A stretch of 64,000 bases of DNA from an uncultured Bacteriovorax sp. (lineage in GTDB: Bacteria > Bdellovibrionota > Bacteriovoracia > Bacteriovoracales > Bacteriovoracaceae), in NCBI GenBank assembly GCA_946480715.1, contig CAMLKK010000009.1:1-64000 (forward strand), written 5' to 3'. The translations under genes were made by a program, and so were the position numbers. Below, piece after piece: positions 16,235-24,527 of the stretch; the first letter of the stretch is position 1; every line of letters starts with the position of its first letter. The notes under the pieces were generated by a model, which saw nothing but the letters and a program-made list of their open reading frames with translations, was not told the DNA's origin and did no database searches.

Positions 16235-17731
16235 TTATATATGAGGAAATAATTCGTCATACGTTTTCACACGATTATCATCCGTGCGTTTATATAGATG
16301 TTTGCGGTTCAATTCATTAACGTGGCTTAACCCCATGGCCCCAATAACATGAGCAAGAGCTGATAGTGTTTCATTGTGAAAATTTTTAACTCGCAATCTT
16401 TTCGTGGGCACATGAATACCGGCATAGAGATCAGGATTTTGTGTGGCTACACCCGCCGGACAAGTGTTGTTGTTACAGCGAAGCGCTTGAATACATCCAA
16501 GTGCAAGCAGCATTGAGCGGGCCGCATAGGTAGCATCAGCACCCAGCGCGAGTAGTTTTACAATATCAAACGCCGTCGTAATTTTTCCTGTCGCAATGAT
16601 TTTGATCTCGTCTTTTAATCCCGCTTTTTTAAGACTATCTACTATGAAGACTAGTGCATCTACTCCTGGCATGCCCATGTAGTTGCTAAATTCCAGTGGA
16701 GCGGCTCCTGTGCCACCTTCAGCCCCATCAACAACGATAAAATCTGGATAACTTTGTCGTTCAACCATCGCCTGAACGAGTTCTTCAAATTCATGTAAAT
16801 GACCCAGGCAAAGTTTTAAACCTATAGGTTTTCCTCTTGAATGGATTCGCAATAGTTGGATGAAATCAAGCATACTATTCGGATCCGTAAATGCGGAGTG
16901 AGAGGGAGGCGAGATCACATCGCGACCAAGGGCCACGTTTCTAATCTTAGCGATCTCGGTCGTAACTTTTTTTCCCGATAGAATACCACCATGACCTGGC
17001 TTAGCTCCTTGAGAAAGTTTAATCTCAATCATTTTGACCTGCGGAAGAGCTGCATTAATTTTGAAGAGCTCTAAATCGAATGCGCCTGCTAGTGTTCGAC
17101 AACCGAAATATCCAGTTCCAATTTGCCAGATGAGATCTCCGCCAGAAGATAAATGGTAAGAAGAAATCCCTCCTTCACCGGTGTTGTGAGCGAAGTTGCC
17201 GTCTTTTGCCCCTCCATTAAGGGCAAGTATGGCGTTTGGAGAAAGGGATCCAAAACTCATGGCCGAAATATTGAGAATGGAAAGTGAATAAGGTTGAGTA
17301 CAAAATTTACTTCCAACGGTGACTCTTAAATTTTTTACATCAACATGTTTGGGATACATCGAATGTGTGATGAACTCATACCCTTTGGCATAGAGATCAT
17401 GTTGCGTTCCGAATGGAACGGTATCCAGTACTTTTTTAGCTCTTTGGTAAACGATTGAGCGTTGTTCACGACTGAATGGTTTTCCATCGGTGTTGGATTC
17501 AATGAAATACTGATTGATCTCAGGTCGTATCGATTCGAAGAGATAGCGAAGATGTCCGAGCACTGGAAAATTTGATTTAATGGCATGTCTTTTTTGGAAG
17601 ATGTCCCTAAAACCAAGCAGGAAAAAAGGGGCGAGGAAGGCAATGGAATACAGACCAGCCGTCCACGTAAAGTAGAAAACAATATTTGAAAAAAAGGCCA
17701 CCACAAATGTGATGTAAAAAAACTTTCTCAT
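16235..17731 (-). CDS. FMN-binding glutamate synthase family protein
   Basis: 498 residues. Two N-terminal membrane helices (about 4-45) are followed by a glutamate-synthase central domain: ISAMSFGSLSPNAILALNGG, the FMN/substrate loop GAKPGHGGILSG, DGAEGGTGAAPLEF, and a [3Fe-4S]-type Cys set C-x5-C-x4-C in GCIQALRCNNNTCPAGVATQ. There is no amidotransferase domain, so it is not a full GltB; such stand-alone proteins are common and poorly characterised membrane-linked flavoenzymes. A 20-bp palindrome lies 56 bases upstream of the ATG. Downstream is the rnk-like gene. Confidence 0.88.
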   Translation of the reverse strand: MRKFFYITFVVAFFSNIVFYFTWTAGLYSIAFLAPFFLLGFRDIFQKRHAIKSNFPVLGHLRYLFESIRPEINQYFIESNTDGKPFSREQRSIVYQRAKKVLDTVPFGTQHDLYAKGYEFITHSMYPKHVDVKNLRVTVGSKFCTQPYSLSILNISAMSFGSLSPNAILALNGGAKDGNFAHNTGEGGISSYHLSSGGDLIWQIGTGYFGCRTLAGAFDLELFKINAALPQVKMIEIKLSQGAKPGHGGILSGKKVTTEIAKIRNVALGRDVISPPSHSAFTDPNSMLDFIQLLRIHSRGKPIGLKLCLGHLHEFEELVQAMVERQSYPDFIVVDGAEGGTGAAPLEFSNYMGMPGVDALVFIVDSLKKAGLKDEIKIIATGKITTAFDIVKLLALGADATYAARSMLLALGCIQALRCNNNTCPAGVATQNPDLYAGIHVPTKRLRVKNFHNETLSALAHVIGAMGLSHVNELNRKHLYKRTDDNRVKTYDELFPHI

Positions 17732-17786
17732 GTTTGGTCCATGTGAAACAAAAAGTTAATGGGTAAAATTTAAAAAAATGAGAATG

Positions 17787-17806
17787 AGAACAATTAAAAT
17801 TGTTCT
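17787..17806. promoter_or_regulatory. 20-bp palindrome upstream of the glutamate-synthase-like gene
   Basis: AGAACAATT and AATTGTTCT are perfect 9-bp arms around AA, in the 282-base gap between divergent genes. It looks like a dimeric repressor site. The same gap holds a small hairpin, AGGTG/CACCT, at 17819-17832. I saw nothing else in this gap. Confidence 0.35.
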
Positions 17807-18013
17807 AAGAGAGGGGAAAGGTGAGGACACCTAGGTAATGACGAGATGATTTGATCATATTGTTAGCATATCACGGAATCATCCTTTGGAGAACATCTAA
17901 GCTTTTTTAAAGCTAAGCTGTTAACTTTTCACATAAAATTTCGCACTGAGAATTCTCAAATGACGATGATTCTATTAAAGTTATTGAATCAAAATTAACC
18001 CAAGGAAAGTCCT

Positions 18014-19768
18014 TTGAAAAATTTTCTGTCGCTGGCCGCTCTGGCTTCATTGTTATTGTTCTCAGCTTGTAGCAAATCCAAAAATGCCAGTGAACGAGTC
18101 ATTAACCTAACGGCTCCAAGTGACGTCAAAGGATTTGATCCTATGATGGCCAGTGATGTGGGATCCGCAGCTCAGATTGCTAAAATTTATGAAGGTCTTT
18201 TGACTTATCATTGGTTCAAACTTCCGTATGAGCTGATTCCTAATCTTGCTGAAGAGATGCCAACAGTTTCTGCCGACGGTCTCACTTATACTTTTAAAAT
18301 CAGAAAGGGAGTTCTCTTTCAAGACGATGCTTCTTTTCCCAATGGTAAAGGACGCGAGCTTGTATCAGAAGATTTTGTCTATTCCATTAAACGTCATGCT
18401 GATTCAAAAAATCAATCGACGGGGTGGTGGTTATATGACGGAAAAATTAAAGGTCTAAACGAATGGAGAACCAAATACGAAAAACTTCCTGAAGCGAATT
18501 ACGACGAAGTCGTGGAAGGAATTCAAGCGCTCGATAAATATACTCTTCAATTCAAACTCGCGAAGGTTTTTCCACAATTTCTTTATGCACTAGCAATGCC
18601 TTTTTCATACGTCGTTCCTCGCGAAGCTGTAACAAAATATGGAAAAGAATTTATCAATCATCCAGTTGGTACTGGACCTTATGTTCTTCCGGTTTTCGAT
18701 CAAGGAAAACGTCTTGTCTTCACGAAGAATCCAACTTTCAGAGAAAAATTCTATCCGTCGGATGCTTCTCCCGAGTTTAAGCACATGCTGGCCGATGCAG
18801 GTAAAAAGCTTCCTCTCGTGGATAAAATCGTAGTGGACATCATCGTTGAATCGCAGCCAGCTTGGCTTAAATTTAACAAAGGTGAAGTGGACTATCTCAG
18901 CATTCCAAAAGACAACTACAGTACTACAATTGTTAATAATCAACTTTCGAAAGAGATGACTGATAAAGGAGTCTCACTCTCTATTACTCCTGGCCTAGAT
19001 GTCTACTTCTACGGTTTTAACTTTGATCACAAAATTTTTCAGAATATCAATTTAAGACGTGCCATGAGTTTAGCTTTTGATCAAAAACTCATGAATGAAC
19101 TTTTTTATAACAATACAGGTGTACCTGCAGAATCGGTCGCTCCTCCAGGCGTAGCTGGAAATGATCCTGCATTCAAAAATCCATGGAAAGGCCCTAATCT
19201 TGAATTGGCCAAAAAACATCTAGCACTCGCAGGTTACCCTGAAGGAAAAGGACTTCCAGAAATAACTCTTGATACGTTCAGCTCGACAAGTGCTCGCCAG
19301 AAAGCTGAATTTTTCCAAAAACAAATGGAAAAAATCGGAATCAAAATTAAAGTTGTAGGAAACCTTTCACCTGAACTGCAAGCAAAAATTAAAAAACGCT
19401 CAGTCATGATGATCGATTACGGATGGATCGGTGACTATCCTGATACAGAAAACTTCTTGCAGATTTTTTATGGACCAAACTCTTCTCCTGGTGCAAACAG
19501 CGCCAACTACAACAATCCTGAGTTCAACAAAATGTATGAAAATGTCGCTAAAATGCAGAACACTCCGGAGAGAACTGCCCTTTACGAAAAAGCAGTTCAG
19601 TATTTAACGAATGAAGTTGTTGTCATCTTCACCGTTCATACTCAAACATACATGCTTAAGCAAAAATGGATTAAAAACTATCACGACAGTGATTTTATTT
19701 TCGACTTTCATCAATACTTAAATGTTGATTTAAAAGAAAAAGCAGAAACACTTAAAAAATTTAAATAG
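18014..19768 (+). CDS. peptide ABC transporter substrate-binding lipoprotein (OppA/SBP_bac_5)
   Basis: 584 residues starting with TTG at 18014, preceded by AAGGAAAG; the signal peptide runs straight from it to a lipobox FSAC (Cys at about residue 19). The mature protein is a family 5 extracellular binding protein, with KGFDPMMASDVGSAAQIAKI near the N-terminus, YTFKIRKGVLFQDD, INHPVGTGPYVL and IDYGWIGDYPDTENFLQIFY. It should bind oligopeptides outside the inner membrane and deliver them to an ABC permease. No permease or ATPase genes are adjacent, so it is an orphan binding protein or shares a transporter encoded elsewhere. Confidence 0.92.
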   Translation: MKNFLSLAALASLLLFSACSKSKNASERVINLTAPSDVKGFDPMMASDVGSAAQIAKIYEGLLTYHWFKLPYELIPNLAEEMPTVSADGLTYTFKIRKGVLFQDDASFPNGKGRELVSEDFVYSIKRHADSKNQSTGWWLYDGKIKGLNEWRTKYEKLPEANYDEVVEGIQALDKYTLQFKLAKVFPQFLYALAMPFSYVVPREAVTKYGKEFINHPVGTGPYVLPVFDQGKRLVFTKNPTFREKFYPSDASPEFKHMLADAGKKLPLVDKIVVDIIVESQPAWLKFNKGEVDYLSIPKDNYSTTIVNNQLSKEMTDKGVSLSITPGLDVYFYGFNFDHKIFQNINLRRAMSLAFDQKLMNELFYNNTGVPAESVAPPGVAGNDPAFKNPWKGPNLELAKKHLALAGYPEGKGLPEITLDTFSSTSARQKAEFFQKQMEKIGIKIKVVGNLSPELQAKIKKRSVMMIDYGWIGDYPDTENFLQIFYGPNSSPGANSANYNNPEFNKMYENVAKMQNTPERTALYEKAVQYLTNEVVVIFTVHTQTYMLKQKWIKNYHDSDFIFDFHQYLNVDLKEKAETLKKFK

Positions 19769-19775
19769 GATTAAA

Positions 19776-20294
19776 ATGAAAATATTAGCTTTTGGGGCGA
19801 GCCCGAGTAAACATTCAATCAATAAAAAACTTGCGACTTTTGTCGCAGGTCTTTTTGAAAATGCAACAGTAACGATTCTTGATCTCAATGATTTCGAAAT
19901 GCCTATTTTTTCTGTGGATAGAGAGTTTCCTCTTCCTGATCAAGCAACAAAATTTGCGGCCCATATCGACAGCACAGATTTAATTGTCATGTCACTCTCA
20001 GAAAATAACGGCAATCACAGCGCTGCTTTTAAAAATCTTTACGATTGGGTCTCAAGAATTCCTAATCGCAAAGTGTGGAATGGAAAAAAATTATTAGTTC
20101 TTTCAACTTCACCTGGTGGTCGCGGCGGGAGCTCTTCACTTGAGATTGGTTTAAAACGTTTTCCATTCGATGGAGCCGAAATTGTGGGATCAATGAGCCT
20201 TCCGAGTTTCAATCAAAATTTCAGTGAAACTGATGGCATCACGAATCCAGAATACTTAGCGAAAGTTAAGGAACTCGTGAAAAACGCTCTATGA
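19776..20294 (+). CDS. NADPH-dependent FMN reductase family protein
   Basis: 172 residues with a flavodoxin-like fold: KILAFGASPSKHSINKKLA (phosphate loop for FMN), then DLIVMSLSENNGNHSAAFKN and the loop LLVLSTSPGGRGG. Enzymes of this family reduce FMN, quinones, azo dyes or chromate with NAD(P)H; the substrate is not decided by sequence. It begins 8 bases after the peptide-binding lipoprotein stop and ends with a 4-base overlap with the next gene, so all three form one unit. Confidence 0.87.
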   Translation: MKILAFGASPSKHSINKKLATFVAGLFENATVTILDLNDFEMPIFSVDREFPLPDQATKFAAHIDSTDLIVMSLSENNGNHSAAFKNLYDWVSRIPNRKVWNGKKLLVLSTSPGGRGGSSSLEIGLKRFPFDGAEIVGSMSLPSFNQNFSETDGITNPEYLAKVKELVKNAL

Positions 20295-20971
20295 AATTCG
20301 ATCACTCCCTAGACCAAACTGAAGCCATTCAAAAAATCAGAGAGAAAGTGCGCTCTCATATTCACCTGGCCGAATATAAAAAAGCGCACAAGTATCTTAC
20401 CAAAATTCATTCTCAGTTTCCCAATAGCTATTACATTGCTTCTATGCTTGCGACATTGGGCACGGAAGATTCATTTGTTTTAAGTGACAAGGAAATGAAC
20501 CGTGACTTCGCCATTGCTGCAAAAAAATTGAGAAAGCTTCTGTATTCAGCAAGAGGAGCAAGTGAAGCACTAAGGAATCGAAACATCAACGAATACTATT
20601 GGTTCTCTCAACAACATCACAAACAATATCTATTCGGATTAAAAAATCTCAAACAAAAAATTTATGGTGGATACTATTCTGCCGGAGTGGGGGCCGCTTT
20701 TCATGCCTATAAATTCGCTCTAAAAGGTAAGAAAAAACTTGCCATCAAATGGGCAGTGACAGCTGAGAAATGCTGGCGCAGCTATTTTAAAAAAGTTTCT
20801 CCGGATTATCACGATGCTTGGTACTGGTATGCTCTTTCCCTGGGAGTGCAGGGGAGACTTGAAGAATCTGAAGAAGTACTCGCACACTCAGCAAAGCTCG
20901 GGAAATTAAACGTCAAGAAAGACCCTGCTTTCATTAAGATGAGACGGATGATCCGAGAGTCTCAAGTCTAG
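20291..20971 (+). CDS. TPR-like helical protein, unknown function
   Basis: 226 residues, cytoplasmic, no signal peptide. It is rich in Lys, Tyr and Trp and mostly helical; about 20-60 and 170-215 look like degenerate tetratricopeptide helices (AWYWYALSLGVQGRLEESEEVLAHSAKLG). Its ATG overlaps the stop of the FMN reductase (ATGA), so the two are made together and may interact. No precise family recognised. Confidence 0.7.
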   Translation: MKFDHSLDQTEAIQKIREKVRSHIHLAEYKKAHKYLTKIHSQFPNSYYIASMLATLGTEDSFVLSDKEMNRDFAIAAKKLRKLLYSARGASEALRNRNINEYYWFSQQHHKQYLFGLKNLKQKIYGGYYSAGVGAAFHAYKFALKGKKKLAIKWAVTAEKCWRSYFKKVSPDYHDAWYWYALSLGVQGRLEESEEVLAHSAKLGKLNVKKDPAFIKMRRMIRESQV

Positions 20972-21029
20972 TATGTAAAAATTTCAATTTTCCCCACAGG
21001 GTGCTTAGCTATGAGAAAATCTCAATCTC

Positions 21030-21728
21030 ATGAAAAAGCTATTGTTCATTTACACTTTGATTTTTTCAACTCTATTGAGTGCTGAAGTCAGTTGCCCGAA
21101 AGTTGATCCAACTTATTTTTGTATCACTCCGGAGATGGCACCAAACTCTGACATTCAACAAACAGACTTTTATCTCATACCTGTAAAAATAATGTCACTC
21201 TTTCAAAAAGAATTGAGCGCTCTGAAATACCCGCTTGCACTGGATGCTCGCTGGGAGAGTCCATATTTTGGAGCGGGTGTCTCACTTTACAATAATCAAT
21301 TCTCGCTCATGATTCTGGGAGGAACGACTCGGATTCAAGGTATGACTAAAGAAGCTTACGCTGCCCTTGTCTGTCATGAACTAGGACATATGATTGGTGG
21401 AGCTCCTTTTCAAACTATACCAGGAGCAGAGTGGTCGTCCTCTGAAGGACAATCAGATTTTTTTGCAGCAAGTGTATGTTTGCCTCGCTATTTTAAATCA
21501 CTCGGAATCGCTGATATAAAAATTAAAGAAGAAATCGAAGCGGCCGGTTTTGAAATGATGTGGGCGTTTAAAGATTTTGATTCCAACAGCGCTGACAAAA
21601 CAATTATCAGGCATCACGTGTACAAAAAAACAGTACCCCAAACGCTGATCAACACCTATCCCGATTTACAATGTCGGTACGAAACATTCCGTGCTCCCGA
21701 AAAACGCGCTTCATGCTGGTTCAAATAG
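21030..21728 (+). CDS. secreted zinc-metallopeptidase-like protein
   Basis: 232 residues. A signal peptide covers about 1-18 (LLFIYTLIFSTLLSA). The mature chain holds a zincin motif, LVCHELGHMIGG (HELGH at 116-120), and 19 residues on the acidic block SSEGQSDFFAAS (E139, D143) that could supply the third zinc ligand. Several Cys fit an extracytoplasmic disulfide fold. No named peptidase family was recognised, and peptidase activity is inferred only from the HExxH motif. It ends in a very strong hairpin facing a convergent hemerythrin gene. Confidence 0.75.
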   Translation: MKKLLFIYTLIFSTLLSAEVSCPKVDPTYFCITPEMAPNSDIQQTDFYLIPVKIMSLFQKELSALKYPLALDARWESPYFGAGVSLYNNQFSLMILGGTTRIQGMTKEAYAALVCHELGHMIGGAPFQTIPGAEWSSSEGQSDFFAASVCLPRYFKSLGIADIKIKEEIEAAGFEMMWAFKDFDSNSADKTIIRHHVYKKTVPQTLINTYPDLQCRYETFRAPEKRASCWFK

Positions 21729-21730
21729 GA

Positions 21731-21783
21731 GGTTCCAACACACTTTTCTTGTTATTGAGCGACAAGAAAAGTGTGTTGGAACC
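21731..21783. terminator. 22-bp perfect inverted repeat between convergent genes
   Basis: Positions 21731-21752 are the exact reverse complement of 21762-21783, with a 9-base loop. Arms start GGTTCCAACA, as in the terminator at 10068-10099. It separates two convergent stops 66 bases apart and would form a very stable hairpin on either strand, so a bidirectional terminator is the simplest reading. A T-run is lacking, which leaves an mRNA 3'-end stabiliser or a mobile palindromic element possible. Confidence 0.6.
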
Positions 21784-21794
21784 ATTATTCATTA

Positions 21795-22322
21795 TTATGG
21801 ATTTGAATCTAGTCCATTTATTTTGTTGGCCAAACGAGCTGGCATCAAGTTGATGACCATATCGATTGAATTTTTGATTGCGCCCTGTTTTTTGTATTCT
21901 GACTTCAGTTGATCAAACGCTGCTGAGATTTGATTGGCCTCAAGTTCAGAGAAAAGTTTTCTCGCTTGAGCGAAAACTTTTGTTTCCTCTTCTTGAATGT
22001 GATGTTCAAGGGAATCTTTCAGCTTCTGTGCTGTCTCTTTCCAATTTCCTGCTACTTTATCTTTCGTTTGCAGGATTCTTAGAAAGCCTTCCGCTTCCAT
22101 GTGCTCTTTAAATGAGTGCATGACAACTCCAGTATCCACGTCAGCTGCGCGGATTGAATTGTAAACGACAGCTTCTTCTGCTCGAGCATGCGGAATCAAT
22201 TCTGAAGCAATCTTTTCGATGATTGTGTGACGATATTCATCGTTTTCATTTAGTGAAAGTAATTCTGTTAAAAGAGCTTTAACTTCTTCGTGATCTTTTT
22301 TTAGATTTTGATAAATATCCAT
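21795..22322 (-). CDS. hemerythrin HHE domain protein
   Basis: 175 residues from the ATG at 22322, chosen because AAAGGAG lies 8 bases upstream; an in-frame start 39 bases earlier has no such site. Four helices carry the HHE ligands: LKKDHEEVKALL, LIPHARAEEAVVYNSI, MHSFKEHMEAEGF and SLEHHIQEEETKVFAQARK. It is cytoplasmic and likely binds O2, NO or stores iron; oxidative-stress proteins of this type are common. It is divergent from the DnaA-like gene and convergent with the zincin. Confidence 0.88.
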   Translation of the reverse strand: MDIYQNLKKDHEEVKALLTELLSLNENDEYRHTIIEKIASELIPHARAEEAVVYNSIRAADVDTGVVMHSFKEHMEAEGFLRILQTKDKVAGNWKETAQKLKDSLEHHIQEEETKVFAQARKLFSELEANQISAAFDQLKSEYKKQGAIKNSIDMVINLMPARLANKINGLDSNP

Positions 22323-22447
22323 GTGCTCAACTCCTTTGATGATGAGATAGGTGGGATACAATTTAGAAAATCACACCCACTTTCTTCATGAAAGGATCAC
22401 TGCAAACATTTTCGCGCGTCTATTCAGACTATTTCGCTCAATTTATT

Positions 22448-22475
22448 TTGACCTTTTGTTTTTTCTCTTTAAACT
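22448..22475 (+). promoter_or_regulatory. candidate sigma-70 promoter of the dnaA-like gene
   Basis: TTGACC (22448-22453) and TAAACT (22470-22475) are separated by 16 bases. Transcription would start near 22482, after the far-upstream ATG at 22388 and before the ATGs at 22502 and 22511, which supports the shorter protein. Confidence 0.4.
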
Positions 22476-22501
22476 TCCTTGGTATTTCAAAATCAAGAAG
22501 C

Positions 22502-23659
22502 ATGGAAGTTATGACAAGAAATAGATCGGCATCTCGCCAATTAGAAATTCTCACTGAGCTACCACTCGAACAATCACATCAACTCGATCTTTTGAGTTTT
22601 GTTTCTGACGAGCTTGGACTCTCAAAAGTGATGGCGAGAGAAAAGCGCGCACCATCGTCTAAAGCTGCGGGGCCGCAATTTCACGGACACATTGATCGCA
22701 CAAAAACATTTGCAACATTCTGCTTAGGAGATTCTAACTACTTTGCAGTGGAAGCGATTAAACGTTTTATCCAACAAGAAAAATCGGATTACGGATTAGT
22801 TTATCTCATGGCCGAGAGCGGACTAGGTAAAACGCATATTCTCCACGCAGTTGCGAATGAACTTCGTGAATCGAAAAAATCGTTTTATATCGGTTCACCT
22901 CTCATGATGAACTACATGCTGGAAAATTTTAACAGCTTAAAAATTTACGATTTTCTTCTGATCGATGACATTGAAGAAGTGTGCGGACAAGAAGAACTTC
23001 AAAAAAGCTTTTGCCAGCTTTTCGACTATGCCCAAATGGGGGCCATGAAAATTATTATAACTGGTGGAGCGACTCCTAAAGATCTTCGTCGTTGCGAAGA
23101 TCGTTTTAAAGGAAAACTCTCTGCCGGACTTTCACAAGTGATAGGAAAAATGGATCAAGCTCTCGCACGTTCAATTGTCGCCAGCAAATGTAAAAGTATT
23201 CAATTGGATTTGCCAGCAGAGGTGAGTAATCTCGTCACTGAAAATATTGAGTTCAATGCTTATGGTTTGGAGAATGTCCTTCACAAGTTGAAAGATATCA
23301 GCTCGCGCGGGAATTCTGTTGTCACAATGGAAATTGCAAAAGCTGAGCTTCCCCAAAAAATCGAGGCAAAAATTATTCCTGTAGAAAAACCGGTCGACAA
23401 TTTTTCTGAGCTTGTAGAAAAAGTCGCGGGACACTTCCAAATTACAAGTGAGGATATTCTCGATCGCAGCCGTAAAAACGAATACGTTTTTGCCCGTCAT
23501 GCGGCCATGTTTGTCGTTCGCGAACGACTTAACCTCAGTTACCCTCAAATTGCTAAAATTTTTAAGCGTGATCATTCTTCTGTCATGTACGGAATCAATC
23601 GAATGAAGCAAAAAATCCAATCGGATTCCAAATTTGCGAACACAATAAACACTCTCTAA
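22502..23659 (+). CDS. DnaA-like paralogue: AAA+ plus DnaA DNA-binding domain
   Basis: 385 residues from the ATG at 22502 (22511 is equally possible); an in-frame ATG at 22388 would add a hydrophobic leader and lies upstream of the likely promoter. AAA+ domain at about 65-280: Walker A AESGLGKT (104-111, Ala replacing the first Gly), Walker B LLIDDI (152-157). Where DnaA has its arginine finger (RxxxR), this protein has RFKGK, so the finger is Lys205; the sensor-2 Arg position reads Tyr254. Domain IV (300-385) keeps the RDHSSV signature and the YPQIAKIF helix. Domains I-II are absent or unrecognisable. No dnaN/gyrB neighbours, so it is not the replication initiator locus. Confidence 0.85.
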   Translation: MEVMTRNRSASRQLEILTELPLEQSHQLDLLSFVSDELGLSKVMAREKRAPSSKAAGPQFHGHIDRTKTFATFCLGDSNYFAVEAIKRFIQQEKSDYGLVYLMAESGLGKTHILHAVANELRESKKSFYIGSPLMMNYMLENFNSLKIYDFLLIDDIEEVCGQEELQKSFCQLFDYAQMGAMKIIITGGATPKDLRRCEDRFKGKLSAGLSQVIGKMDQALARSIVASKCKSIQLDLPAEVSNLVTENIEFNAYGLENVLHKLKDISSRGNSVVTMEIAKAELPQKIEAKIIPVEKPVDNFSELVEKVAGHFQITSEDILDRSRKNEYVFARHAAMFVVRERLNLSYPQIAKIFKRDHSSVMYGINRMKQKIQSDSKFANTINTL

Positions 23660-23754
23660 AGCTTTGGCATAAATTTCCTGATTAATACGTGCATTGACTA
23701 AAATACGAAATCAAATTCCAATTAATAAAGCTCATTTATTGGAGGAATTTTAGT

Positions 23755-24489
23755 ATGAAGTGTTTATTACTCGCGGCCCTACTGTGTACAAGCCTAATGG
23801 CAAGTGCGGAAATTAAAAAAATTACTGCAGCAGCAGATCCATGGCCACCATTTGTTGATCCAAACAGCAAAACTCAAGGTCTATCACTTGAGATCATTCG
23901 CGCTGCCATGGCGACACAAAAAATTGAAGTTGAAATGAACTTTGTTCCTTGGGCTAGAGCGGAAGCTGACGTTAAAGCGGGAACAACTGATATTCTCCCA
24001 AATACTTGGTTAACAGAAGAGAGATTGAAAGATCTAACTTACAGTGATCCATACGCTTCAAACGAAGTAAAATTCATCAAAAGAAAAGGCGATGCTTTCG
24101 AATTCAATGGAATTGATAGTCTTGCTGGTAAAACAGTAGGTATCGTACAAGGTTATGGTTATGGAGATGAATTCTTAAAATCAACAAAGTTCAAGAAAGA
24201 TGCTTCAACAGATATCGTAACAAACATTAAGAAGCTTAACCTTTCACGAATCGATTTAACTCTTGATGATCAAATCGTGGTAAGTGCTCTTCTTCAAAAA
24301 GAAGATCCTTCGCTTCTGTCGAAAATTGAATTTACAAAAAATGCGCTTACAGTGAACAAACTTCACATTACGACTGGTAAGAAAAATAAGAATGGCGCTG
24401 AAATCATCGCTGCTTTCAACAAAGGTCTTGCTGAAATCAAAGCAAACGGAAAGCTCGCTGAAATTTTCAAAAAATACGGTATTAACTAG
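23755..24489 (+). CDS. family 3 extracellular solute-binding protein
   Basis: 244 residues. Signal peptide about 1-19 (LLAALLCTSLMASA). The mature part is an SBP_bac_3 domain: ITAAADPWPPFVDPNSK, LSLEIIRAAMATQKIEVEMN, DILPNTWLTEERLKDLTYSD, SLAGKTVGIVQGYGYGDEF and the closing KANGKLAEIFKKYGI. These proteins bind amino acids or serve as periplasmic sensors. No transporter genes are adjacent. GGAGGA precedes the ATG. A terminator shared with the convergent norR lies at 24501-24527. Confidence 0.88.
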   Translation: MKCLLLAALLCTSLMASAEIKKITAAADPWPPFVDPNSKTQGLSLEIIRAAMATQKIEVEMNFVPWARAEADVKAGTTDILPNTWLTEERLKDLTYSDPYASNEVKFIKRKGDAFEFNGIDSLAGKTVGIVQGYGYGDEFLKSTKFKKDASTDIVTNIKKLNLSRIDLTLDDQIVVSALLQKEDPSLLSKIEFTKNALTVNKLHITTGKKNKNGAEIIAAFNKGLAEIKANGKLAEIFKKYGIN

Positions 24490-24500
24490 TTCTCTTTTGA

Positions 24501-24527
24501 GAAGGTGTCAGTGATGGCACCTTCTTT
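24501..24527. terminator. bidirectional terminator
   Basis: GAAGGTGTC (24501-24509) pairs with GGCACCTTC (24516-24524), one G-T wobble, loop AGTGAT, then TTTC. It sits between the solute-binding protein stop and the norR stop. Confidence 0.6.

Noticed and set aside
18568..18576. TTTTCCACA, a DnaA-box-like word
   Set aside because: A single copy inside the peptide-binding protein gene; expected by chance.
22388..22501. N-terminal extension of the DnaA-like protein from the ATG at 22388
   Set aside because: It is hydrophobic, unlike DnaA domain I, and lies upstream of the likely promoter at 22448-22475.
22323..22520. Replication origin beside the dnaA-like gene
   Set aside because: I saw no cluster of TTATNCACA boxes, no AT-rich unwinding run with them, and no dnaN, recF, gyrB or rpmH neighbours.
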